Of a stretch of DNA of 25,970 nt, positions 1 through 7,667 are shown in pieces. Origin of the DNA: a virus; the IMG/VR virus record IMGVR_UViG_3300030101_004079, positions 15,699 through 41,668 of that record; one strand, written 5' to 3'. Every line of letters begins with the position of its first letter. Positions within the stretch are counted from its first letter, which is position 1. The notes under the pieces were generated by a model. The model was not told the origin of the DNA and ran no database searches. It saw only the letters and a program-made list of their open reading frames with translations. The translations under genes were made by a program, and so were the position numbers.

Positions 1-1
1 T

Positions 2-52
2 GGTTTTGAAGGATTTGCTCCTAACCGTTTCTTATTGTTCAAAAAATCATAA
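2..52 (+). CDS. C-terminal end of upstream phage gene (partial)
   Basis: An open frame entering from the left edge encodes the last 16 residues of a protein (GFEGFAPNRFLLFKKS) and stops at TAA (50-52), 26 bases before the next start. Strand, spacing and TAA stop match the genes that follow. In phages of this type the gene before the small YFYF protein is often the major capsid protein, but 16 residues are too few to say so here. Seen: open frame and stop. Inferred: it is the tail of a head gene. Confidence 0.5.
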   Translation, partial: GFEGFAPNRFLLFKKS

Positions 53-78
53 TTATTAATATATAAAGACATAAGAAA

Positions 79-465
79 ATGGAGAAATATTTTTATTTTA
101 GAAAAGATGCTACTACAGCTAATGATGATGATCAAGTAAATGGATCTAACTTAGTTAAGGTATCAGATCTTATTAGTATGGAAGCCACAGGAAACACTAG
201 TTTAGTTTTAAGATTTCATCCTCGTATGAACGCTTTTGCTGCTGGTGGTAATGCTGCTGCTGATGCTGATAATCTTACGGATACTTTAACATTGACTGTT
301 GGTACTAATGCACAGAGAACTGTTATTGAAACTATTTGTGCTGCTATTGCTAAACCAATGATTGCAGGTGCACCAAACTTAATTGTTTTGTTTGATGCAA
401 ATTCAGGAGATGGATTAGATGGTATTACAGATGTTGTTACTGCTGTAGCTGCTGCTCAAGCTTAA
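79..465 (+). CDS. Small Ala-rich virion-type protein, YFYF family
   Basis: A 128-residue protein starting with an aromatic strand (YFYF, residues 4-7), then an Asp/Asn-rich turn, a beta-rich middle and an Ala/Val-rich C-terminus. Small proteins with this kind of opening are common next to the capsid gene in marine and Bacteroidota phages, where they are usually labelled structural or unknown. A capsid decoration or minor head role is plausible but not shown by any motif. The start is the only ATG near the frame's beginning and follows an A-rich stretch without a Shine-Dalgarno sequence. The gene sits between the upstream gene end and a strong intrinsic terminator at 493-517, suggesting it closes a capsid transcription unit made in large amounts. 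Confidence 0.75.
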   Translation: MEKYFYFRKDATTANDDDQVNGSNLVKVSDLISMEATGNTSLVLRFHPRMNAFAAGGNAAADADNLTDTLTLTVGTNAQRTVIETICAAIAKPMIAGAPNLIVLFDANSGDGLDGITDVVTAVAAAQA

Positions 466-492
466 TAGCTAACAACTATTAATTATATTACT

Positions 493-517
493 GGAAGGGG
501 CTTGTCCCCTTCCTTTT
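493..517 (+). terminator. Intrinsic terminator after the 128-aa gene
   Basis: An 8-bp perfect GC-rich stem (GGAAGGGG, 493-500, with CCCCTTCC, 506-513) encloses a 5-nt loop and is followed by TTTT. In this A/T-rich genome the stem stands out. It lies 27 bases after the stop codon. Confidence 0.85.
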
Positions 518-551
518 ATAAACTTTAAGTTAATTTTAGAAAATAATTATT

Positions 552-1430
552 ATGACACCAACAAAAACTCGTAAGGCTGTAACGCCTCCTACGAATACTA
601 AGGTCGAAGCTAAAGCTCCCGTAGTAGAAAGAAAGTTTGTTCCGAACTTTTCAAACAAACAAAAAAATTACAAACCAACAGTATATCAACTTGTAACAAG
701 TTCTAAAAAGAAAAATGGTATGCCACAGTATCCTATAGTTTCTTTACTAAAGGCTGAGGATATTATTTTTGATCCTGAAACTGGGGAAAACAGAAAGATT
801 AGATACGTTCCTGGAGAGACATCTATATTTGCTGATGAGCAATCTGAGAACGCAAAAATGAGAGAGCCTATAGCTTTCAATAATGGTTATCTTTTTGTAG
901 ATCACACAAATCCTACTCTTAAAAAATACTTAGACACTTGTAATGTTAATGGTAGTAATCCACACAGAATAAAGTCTAAGTCTATTTTATTTACTGTTAA
1001 AGACGATGAGAAGTCTGCACAGCAAAAAATAGAAGAAGTGGGTAGTACCATGGAAGCTGTACAAAGTGCTCTTAAAATGCCTGTAAACGAGCTTATGGGG
1101 TATGCTAAAGTATTAGGTATAAAGATTGATAGAAGTGTCGATGAGGTTCGTTGGGACATGAAAGTTCAAGCAGAAAAAAACCCTAAAGGTTTCTTAGCTG
1201 GCATGAATGATCCTAGAACAGAGATGAAGCAAGTATTGTTAATGGCTGAAGAGTCTGGCATTATAGCGATGAAGGGTAAAAGCGTTACATGGTCTGCATC
1301 AGGTAACACAATATGTATACCACCAGTTGGTATAAAGCCTTTAGATAAGATGGTAGATTACTGCTCTCAAGGTGAAGGAGAACAAGTGTACGCTGAAATA
1401 GAACGTAGGTTACAAGCTCTTAATGGATAA
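552..1430 (+). CDS. Conserved phage structural-region protein, unknown function
   Basis: A 292-residue protein. The first ~45 residues are Lys/Thr/Pro-rich and probably disordered. Residues ~50-150 form a mixed alpha/beta region whose pattern (a Tyr-rich 'IRYVPGE' strand, then 'YLFVDHTNPTLKKYLD') I recognise as typical of unnamed proteins near the head-tail genes of aquatic Bacteroidota phages. Residues ~176-204 (ELMGYAKVLGIKIDRSVDEV) resemble a HeH/SAP-like two-helix motif, a fold that can bind nucleic acid, so head assembly or DNA-end binding are possible roles. The function is not established. It has its own terminator (1457-1482), and the gene stops at TAA with an in-frame TGA right after it. 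No Shine-Dalgarno sequence precedes the ATG. Confidence 0.8.
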   Translation: MTPTKTRKAVTPPTNTKVEAKAPVVERKFVPNFSNKQKNYKPTVYQLVTSSKKKNGMPQYPIVSLLKAEDIIFDPETGENRKIRYVPGETSIFADEQSENAKMREPIAFNNGYLFVDHTNPTLKKYLDTCNVNGSNPHRIKSKSILFTVKDDEKSAQQKIEEVGSTMEAVQSALKMPVNELMGYAKVLGIKIDRSVDEVRWDMKVQAEKNPKGFLAGMNDPRTEMKQVLLMAEESGIIAMKGKSVTWSASGNTICIPPVGIKPLDKMVDYCSQGEGEQVYAEIERRLQALNG

Positions 1431-1456
1431 TGAGTTAATGTAATATATAATAATGT

Positions 1457-1482
1457 AGGGGACTTAGCGGTCCCCTTTTTTT
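1457..1482 (+). terminator. Intrinsic terminator after the 292-aa gene
   Basis: A perfect 7-bp stem (AGGGGAC, 1457-1463, with GTCCCCT, 1470-1476), a 6-nt loop and a run of seven T (1476-1482). It separates the head-protein unit from the tail operon that starts at 1532. Confidence 0.88.
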
Positions 1483-1501
1483 ATTATCTCGATTTATTTT
1501 G

Positions 1502-1509
1502 TATTTTTG
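1502..1509 (+). promoter_or_regulatory. Candidate Bacteroidota -7 box for the tail operon
   Basis: TATTTTTG matches the Bacteroidota primary-sigma -7 consensus TAnnTTTG. It lies just after a terminator and 22 bases before the ATG at 1532, a sensible place for a new start of transcription. No clear -33 TTG element is seen, and such octamers arise by chance in A/T-rich DNA, so confidence is limited. Confidence 0.4.
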
Positions 1510-1531
1510 CTAGGGAATAAAACATACAATA

Positions 1532-2275
1532 ATGACGATTGATGAAATATATAGACTGGTGCAAACCTTTGCAAACAAAGAGCAGAGAGGGTTTATAACA
1601 CCGTCTGATTTTAATCTTTTAGCAAAACAAGCAGAGTTAGAGCTAGTAAATAAAAGGTTAAATATACTACAAGAAAAGTCCCAACCTAGAAAGGCAGGAG
1701 GTTTTATAGAAGAGTCTTTAACACCTGAAATGGCAGAGCAAGATTTAGCTCCTTTTTTAATATCAAAAAGATTTAACGTTTCATCCTCTGTGGTTGCATC
1801 TGGATATTCAGAGGCAGAGGTTAGTCTTACCAACGATGTTCTTTTAATAAAAGAAATTTTTATATTACCAGATGAAAATTTTGGTATAAACTCTCATATA
1901 CCTTTAGAGATAGTAAAACCTGAAGATATAAATAAAGTACTTAGAAGTAGTTTGGTTAAACCTTCAATTGACTTTCCTATAGGTCTTATGAGTGGATCTT
2001 CTACAAGCGAAAGGTTGAAAATAAAAATATTTCCTGACAATATAAAGAATGTGATGGTTTACTACTACCATTTACCGTCTATACCGCCTCAATGGAACTA
2101 TGTTACTGTCGCTGGAAAGCCTGTACATGATCCGTCTAACTCAACTCAATTTAAATTTCCTTCTAGGGTTCATAGTGAAATTGTAGTTAAAATATTAGAA
2201 TATCTTGGGGTTAACTTAAGAGAGGCTCAATTAGTTCAGTATGCTCAAAGTAACGAATTAAAAGCAGATAGTTAA
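1532..2275 (+). CDS. Ring/tail-adaptor-type structural protein
   Basis: A 247-residue protein with a helical N-terminus (residues 1-50, including a 'NKEQRGFITPSDF' pattern) that I recognise from structural proteins before the muzzle gene in crAss-like and flavobacterial phages. The C-terminus (~190-235) has the conserved pattern of a YY...P strand, a 'DPSNSTQFKFP' loop and the helix 'EIVVKILEYLGVNLRE'. Its position immediately upstream of a second ring-type gene and the muzzle genes fits a neck or tail-ring component, comparable in role to podovirus tail tubular or adaptor proteins. The fold is inferred from context and recalled family patterns; no catalytic motif is present. Only 2 bases separate it from the next gene, so the two are very likely translationally coupled. 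Confidence 0.75.
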   Translation: MTIDEIYRLVQTFANKEQRGFITPSDFNLLAKQAELELVNKRLNILQEKSQPRKAGGFIEESLTPEMAEQDLAPFLISKRFNVSSSVVASGYSEAEVSLTNDVLLIKEIFILPDENFGINSHIPLEIVKPEDINKVLRSSLVKPSIDFPIGLMSGSSTSERLKIKIFPDNIKNVMVYYYHLPSIPPQWNYVTVAGKPVHDPSNSTQFKFPSRVHSEIVVKILEYLGVNLREAQLVQYAQSNELKADS

Positions 2276-2277
2276 TT

Positions 2278-3501
2278 ATGGCAATAGATTACACAACAAT
2301 AGAAGAGATTATTAACGATTTTCAGTTAATGATTGACGACACATCTTACGATAAAGAAGCTAGTGTATATCAGCTAAGATTGCTAGCTTTACAAGGACTT
2401 AGAGAACTTACATTTGATGTTGAGCAAAGGGTTAAGACTACCACTATTACTGTGGATTCAACAACACTTCAATGCACTTTACCTGATGATTATGTAAAAT
2501 TGCTTAAGGTTGGCTATAAAAACAGTTCTGATGATTTTGTTTCTTTAGGTTATAAATCTGATTTATCTTTAGATGCAAGTGTAAATTCACAGATAAGTGA
2601 AGATCCTTATGATGAGAATAATCCTTATTTTCACACTGATATGGGTAGAAAATATGGCGTAGGAGGTGGTCAAAACGCTTTAGGTTATTACAGGATTAAT
2701 AGACAAGATGGAACTATAAACTTTTCTTCAGATCTTTCTGGAAAAACAATATTTATGGAGTACATATCTGATGGTATTACTGCTACTCCTGGTGAGGATC
2801 ATATTGTTCGATTTACTATAACTAGCCCTTTTGCTTCTTCATCTTCTGCTACTGGTATTATAAGTGGCACAACAATTAAAATACCATCTAGGTCTGGAGG
2901 TGTAATTACTTACACCTTTAAAAACACTAAACTTTTGGATTCAACTGGAGTAGTAATACATGATTATGACGACTTAAGTAGTAACCCTTTATCTACAGAT
3001 GTTTATGTCGATCTTGTTACAAATTCAGCTTCTGATGTTGCAGAAGCTTTAACCTTAGTTATAAATGAAGGTCATCAAAAGTATCACATATCTCCTAACG
3101 ACTCTAATATAACAGCTGTTAATAATAATGAGGATGTTACTGTAATAATTAGTAATCTTACTTCAGACCCTTTAGATCTACTAAGTACTGGAGGAGAGTT
3201 TGATAGTAATATATTTGATGGATCAACTCCATATTTTTCTGTAGAAAATCAACGATTAATTCAGTTGGGATCTTCAGGAGACGTACCCAAGATACATAAG
3301 TTTTGCGAGGAAGCTTTAAGGTCTTACATGTACTATAAGTACATTCAGAGAAAACGTGGTATTCCTGCTAACGAAAAACAAATGGCTAAAAGAGCTTACT
3401 ACAACGAGAAAAGATTAGCTAGAGCTAGGATGATGAATTTTAATAAAGAAGCTGCTATGCAAGTTTCTAGAAAAGCGTTTAAGCAATCTCCAAAAATATA
3501 A
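2278..3501 (+). CDS. Ring/tail tubular-type protein with an inserted beta domain
   Basis: A 407-residue protein. Residues 1-~160 are an adaptor-like helical bundle and strands (a 'LLALQGLRELTFDVEQRV' helix, then 'LPDDYVKLLKVGY'). Residues ~330-407 are a long basic helical tail with the pattern 'CEEALRSYMYYKYIQRKRG' and a Lys/Arg-rich end. Both are conserved in tail-ring proteins of crAss-like and flavobacterial phages, where 'EYISDG' normally leads almost directly into 'KIHKF..EAL'. Here about 160 residues (~165-325) of Ser/Thr/Asn-rich strand sequence interrupt that junction; they look like an Ig-like or similar beta domain. Probable role: a stacked ring between portal and muzzle. The gene begins 2 bases after its neighbour and ends 5 bases before the next. 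Confidence 0.78.
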   Translation: MAIDYTTIEEIINDFQLMIDDTSYDKEASVYQLRLLALQGLRELTFDVEQRVKTTTITVDSTTLQCTLPDDYVKLLKVGYKNSSDDFVSLGYKSDLSLDASVNSQISEDPYDENNPYFHTDMGRKYGVGGGQNALGYYRINRQDGTINFSSDLSGKTIFMEYISDGITATPGEDHIVRFTITSPFASSSSATGIISGTTIKIPSRSGGVITYTFKNTKLLDSTGVVIHDYDDLSSNPLSTDVYVDLVTNSASDVAEALTLVINEGHQKYHISPNDSNITAVNNNEDVTVIISNLTSDPLDLLSTGGEFDSNIFDGSTPYFSVENQRLIQLGSSGDVPKIHKFCEEALRSYMYYKYIQRKRGIPANEKQMAKRAYYNEKRLARARMMNFNKEAAMQVSRKAFKQSPKI

Positions 3502-3506
3502 ATTAA

Positions 3507-6500
3507 ATGCCTTTAGATAAGAGAAGTTTTTTAGGTGGTATGAATAAAGACGGAGATGTTCGTCTTATTAAAAACCCAGATTACATAGACGCTTTAAATG
3601 TTAGAGCAGCAACATCTGTTGATGGGACTGTTGGTTCTTTAGAGAATATAGAAGGTAACGAGGTAGTTCCTTTTGATTTTTACTCTACAGAATCAGAAAC
3701 ACTTTTTGTTAATGATAACGGTTTATATGAAGAAATAAATCCTGCGACTGTATTCTATCAAAAGGTTATAAGAATACAAGGTTGGGAACAAAATAATTCT
3801 GAATACAGATTTACTTTACTTTCAGTTGGGCCAAATGGAAATATTCCTATTGGTGAGTTTAATTGGTCTGGAAATGTTAATCATACTTTTACAGCTCAAT
3901 ATTTATACTCTCAGTTTAGTAGTGTTGGTACTTATAATAGCGGTATTAACGTGTATGATGTAAATACTGGAGATCAATATACGGCAAGCATAAAACTTTT
4001 AACATTTGGTCAAAACGCTATGTTGCATGGCGGTTATTTTGATGTTGTAGTTGAGTGTGACGTTGCTGGCGTTAATTTTAATCTTGGTGTATCTGTATCT
4101 TTAAATTCAACAGGCGGTGAAAGGTATTCTCCCCCTGGTCTACCTGATATTCAGTATACTTATACTTTTTCTGAAGATTCTAGTATACCAATAACTCCTA
4201 GTGAAAACGTTTCTATAATGTTGTTACCATCTTTTGATACTGGTGGTGTTTATAATTCAGACGCTAATGATGATGGTGTTGTTATAAGTCCTAACGGTAC
4301 TTTTTACGAAGTTGGTAATAGAACTGTTTGGAGAATTACGTTTGTTGCAGGAGAAGAGCCTACGTCACCTGCGGACTTTCCTATAGTAAACGTTTTCTCT
4401 TATAGGGAAAACCTTAACCCAGCAGATGAAAATAATGAATATGAGTTTGAGCCTTTTTTGACTATAGATCCATCTACATTTTCATCTGGAGAGTTTGAGT
4501 TTGACTCAAATCAAAATAAATTATCTGCATTTCTACATGAAGAGTTTTCTCAAAGTAAAACCATCCTTTGTGATGGTTTGCCTTTAGACTTTCTTGTAAA
4601 TTCTGATAATTTCTTTTTAACTTTTTCTGAAAACGCAACTTTTAATGGTGAAAATAACTTTACTGTTATCGTTGTAGGACCTGTTGGTGTTAAATTTAAA
4701 CTAGCCTTAGGGTTTAGTTATCATAGTATAAATAATATTTTAAGCCAATCAGAGGGATTTGATGTTGGAGAATCAGATGTTTTGACTGTTTTTGGAAACG
4801 GAACAATGATGACTCTTAATAGTTATCAAATAGTTGAAAATTCCATCGAAATTACAGACTCTATAATTAATGATTTTGCTACTTTACAAGAAGAGTTAGC
4901 AAATCAAATTCAAATATATAATGAGCAAGAACAGACTTTAATTGAACTAAATATTACTAATAACAATTTAGAAACGCAGCTTGAAAATCAGATAGCTTTG
5001 ACTGATTTAGCAAATGCAGAATTAGCCTCAACTGAGTCTAGTTTAAGTATTGCTAACAGTGTTATTTCTGATCACGTTAGTACTATTAATGAGATGGCTC
5101 AGTCTATTGATTTTTATCAAGAGCAGAATGACGCTATGCTTATACAGATAGCTACTTTAGAAGCAGATTTAGATGATGTTAATGATCAATTAAATCAGAT
5201 TCAAGCTCAATTAAATATAGCTCTAGACAATTTAGAGGCTGAGGAGGATTTAACAGCATCTCAAGTAATAACAATAGCTGAACTTAATGCAGAGATAGTA
5301 GAACTAAGAGACGCTATTATAGCTATAAATGTAGCTCATGGAAGTGATTTAGCAGCTTTAGAGGCTGAGTTAGGGGCTGAGATAACATTATTGCAAAATG
5401 CTAAGGATAACCTTGAGTTTCTTTTGGAAGAGGCTAATCTAATGATAGCTCAGTATGTTCAAGATCTTCAGGATCAAGATGATGATCATGCCGCAGAGAT
5501 TGCACAATTAACACTAGATCATCAACATGAAGTAGCTGTCCTTATTGATGAACATAATCAAGCTTTAGATGATGCAGAAGATGCTGACCAAGCTGCTCAA
5601 GACGCTTTGCAAGCACAGTTTGATCAAGATTTAGATAATCTTACTGCACAGCATAATGCTGAAGTACAGGCTTTAGAAGGAGATATTACTTCCCTTACTA
5701 CTCAGGTTACTGATCAAGGAGCCACAATAGGTAATCTTCAGACTAACCTTTACGAACTTGGTTTGCAAATGGACGCGTTGCAGGAACAACTTAATGCTAA
5801 CGTTATATCTGATTCTATAATAGTGTCTATACTTGATAATTATAATCAAATTTATGTTGATACAACTCGATCATATAATCTAAGTCTAGAAGCATATAAC
5901 GCTTTGAATATAGATAATCAAGTAATTTATGAGGAGGATTTTTCTACAACTTCTGATTATGAAAATGAGTGGATTTTTTATGATAATGTATATTTTACTG
6001 CTGTAGGTAATATAATTTCATTACCTTCATTTTTATTTGAACAAAATGGCTACTTACAAGCACTTTCTGGTACGGGAACTTATGGAGCTTTTAGACTCCC
6101 TTACAGTTCCTTTCAAAACTCAGCATCTTGGGTGAATGGTGCTGAAATAACTTTGTCAATAACTTTTGAAGTTGTTAATACGAGTACGGTTGGTTCTACG
6201 TCAATACCAGCTAATACAAGTGTGCAGATAACTAATCAATGGGATACTACAGGTGATTATGATTTCGCTGAAGAGGTTGTTATTAATGAATCATACAATT
6301 TAACTCCTGGGGGGTTAAATAACCCAGATCCTTTTTTACATACCTTTACTGTTGTCAATAATAGCGTAGGGTATCAAGGTAATTATTTAGATAGATACGC
6401 TAATATTGTTATTATATTTCCTCCTATTCCGAATGCAAATATTGAATATAGGATTACAGATATTCGAATGGGTAATTCTTCTCAAGAGATGTTTGCTTTT

Positions 6501-7640
6501 GATTTAAATAATTTAGTTCCAGGTAGAAGAGACTTTTATCTTGATAGGTACAATGAAGCAAATGATATAATTTTAGATTGGCAAAGTTCTGGACTTGACA
6601 CCCTTAGTGAATTTATACCTCAAGAAAATGTTTACAACAATCTTCTTGGTAAAGTTATTCCTGGGTTTCTTGATAATCCCAACCTTAGTTCAAATTACAC
6701 TCTAGGAGGTAGACTTCAAAGATACGTAGACGCTGTTACAGATTTTTCTAACGCTGTTACGACTCAACTTTATAATCAATACAACCTATATGTCGTAGCT
6801 TCAAGTGCAGATATTTCTGATTTAGAAGCTATGCAGCAAGCGCATCAATTAACTGTAAGCACTTTAGAAGGAAACATTGATTCTCAAGAATTACAAATTC
6901 AAGATTTACAATTTCAACTTGATAACGCTATATTTACTATAGAGAATATGGATACTTTTAATATTGACCATAATATTTCTCTAAAAAGTATAATTACTGC
7001 AGAGAATATTGTGTCATCCGTTTATATGATTAAGGGTCCAGAGCCTGGATCCAGTGATTTTCCAAATGGTATATCTCATTACGGTGCATCAAACTATCCT
7101 CAGGGAATAGCCATTAATCCAAGATGGGTGATTAACGGAGAAATGGTATCTGGAGAGCAAGTTACACTTGTAAGTCAGCAAGAGTATATTGATTTATGCA
7201 CCCAGCCAATTAGTCCTACAAATAATATTTGTTATTACATAACAAATAGATTTAATAATAATCAACCAATTGAAATTGAGATACCAGGAGGTGGTTATCC
7301 AACTCAAGTTATGCATATTATGTTTTTGAACTTTGATGAAAACACACAGGAGCTTAACTCTAGCGTTACACCTGTTGTTGATATTGGGATAGATATTACA
7401 AATAATTTTTTTAGTCCAGCTGAATCTATAGATGATGCTTTTGAAGTGCCAATGATACAAATACTAATTTATTTTAATGAGGATGAAGCTGATAATGTAA
7501 CGTTTTCAGATGAACTTTATCTTAGTACATTTGAGGATAGCGTAAATGGAACTATACTTTGGTATGGAAATTATAATGGAAATCCATATCATATGTCTAT
7601 ACCTTATATTAAGTCAATTAATCTTCCTTCTGTATTTTAA
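3507..7640 (+). CDS. Giant tail protein with muzzle-family N-terminus and coiled coil
   Basis: A 1377-residue protein. Residues 1-~58 (FLGGMNKDGDVR, then DALNVR and ENIEGN) match the conserved N-terminus of crAss-like stabilization/muzzle proteins. What follows is not muzzle-like: residues ~75-440 are beta-sandwich-rich and Asn/Ser/Gly-rich; ~450-775 form a long coiled coil with only one Lys and one Arg; ~805-995 look like a jelly-roll carbohydrate-binding module opening with 'YEEDFSTTSDYENEW'; ~1000-1095 are helical; ~1100-1150 are a second coiled coil; the rest is beta-rich. The protein is strongly acidic overall. It stops at TAA, 27 bases before and in the same frame as the next gene, which starts with the sequence expected after the muzzle N-terminus. 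Likely role: an exposed tail appendage or adhesin anchored to the tail by its N-terminus. Confidence 0.78.
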   Translation: MPLDKRSFLGGMNKDGDVRLIKNPDYIDALNVRAATSVDGTVGSLENIEGNEVVPFDFYSTESETLFVNDNGLYEEINPATVFYQKVIRIQGWEQNNSEYRFTLLSVGPNGNIPIGEFNWSGNVNHTFTAQYLYSQFSSVGTYNSGINVYDVNTGDQYTASIKLLTFGQNAMLHGGYFDVVVECDVAGVNFNLGVSVSLNSTGGERYSPPGLPDIQYTYTFSEDSSIPITPSENVSIMLLPSFDTGGVYNSDANDDGVVISPNGTFYEVGNRTVWRITFVAGEEPTSPADFPIVNVFSYRENLNPADENNEYEFEPFLTIDPSTFSSGEFEFDSNQNKLSAFLHEEFSQSKTILCDGLPLDFLVNSDNFFLTFSENATFNGENNFTVIVVGPVGVKFKLALGFSYHSINNILSQSEGFDVGESDVLTVFGNGTMMTLNSYQIVENSIEITDSIINDFATLQEELANQIQIYNEQEQTLIELNITNNNLETQLENQIALTDLANAELASTESSLSIANSVISDHVSTINEMAQSIDFYQEQNDAMLIQIATLEADLDDVNDQLNQIQAQLNIALDNLEAEEDLTASQVITIAELNAEIVELRDAIIAINVAHGSDLAALEAELGAEITLLQNAKDNLEFLLEEANLMIAQYVQDLQDQDDDHAAEIAQLTLDHQHEVAVLIDEHNQALDDAEDADQAAQDALQAQFDQDLDNLTAQHNAEVQALEGDITSLTTQVTDQGATIGNLQTNLYELGLQMDALQEQLNANVISDSIIVSILDNYNQIYVDTTRSYNLSLEAYNALNIDNQVIYEEDFSTTSDYENEWIFYDNVYFTAVGNIISLPSFLFEQNGYLQALSGTGTYGAFRLPYSSFQNSASWVNGAEITLSITFEVVNTSTVGSTSIPANTSVQITNQWDTTGDYDFAEEVVINESYNLTPGGLNNPDPFLHTFTVVNNSVGYQGNYLDRYANIVIIFPPIPNANIEYRITDIRMGNSSQEMFAFDLNNLVPGRRDFYLDRYNEANDIILDWQSSGLDTLSEFIPQENVYNNLLGKVIPGFLDNPNLSSNYTLGGRLQRYVDAVTDFSNAVTTQLYNQYNLYVVASSADISDLEAMQQAHQLTVSTLEGNIDSQELQIQDLQFQLDNAIFTIENMDTFNIDHNISLKSIITAENIVSSVYMIKGPEPGSSDFPNGISHYGASNYPQGIAINPRWVINGEMVSGEQVTLVSQQEYIDLCTQPISPTNNICYYITNRFNNNQPIEIEIPGGGYPTQVMHIMFLNFDENTQELNSSVTPVVDIGIDITNNFFSPAESIDDAFEVPMIQILIYFNEDEADNVTFSDELYLSTFEDSVNGTILWYGNYNGNPYHMSIPYIKSINLPSVF

Positions 7641-7667
7641 GTTGTTTATGAAATTTAATAAAAACCT

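Noticed and set aside
118-460. Repeat-like Ala/Asp codon runs in the 128-aa gene
   Set aside because: Short GCT/GAT runs reflect Ala/Asp-rich coding sequence, not a tandem repeat or CRISPR-type array.
686-1159. Leftward frames antisense to the 292-aa gene
   Set aside because: Ser/Phe/Leu-rich translations of the complement of a real gene; no start context or conservation signs.
7641-7667. Programmed read-through or frameshift joining the 1377- and 2065-aa proteins
   Set aside because: The genes share a frame, but three in-frame TAA codons lie between them and no slippery site or downstream pseudoknot is apparent.
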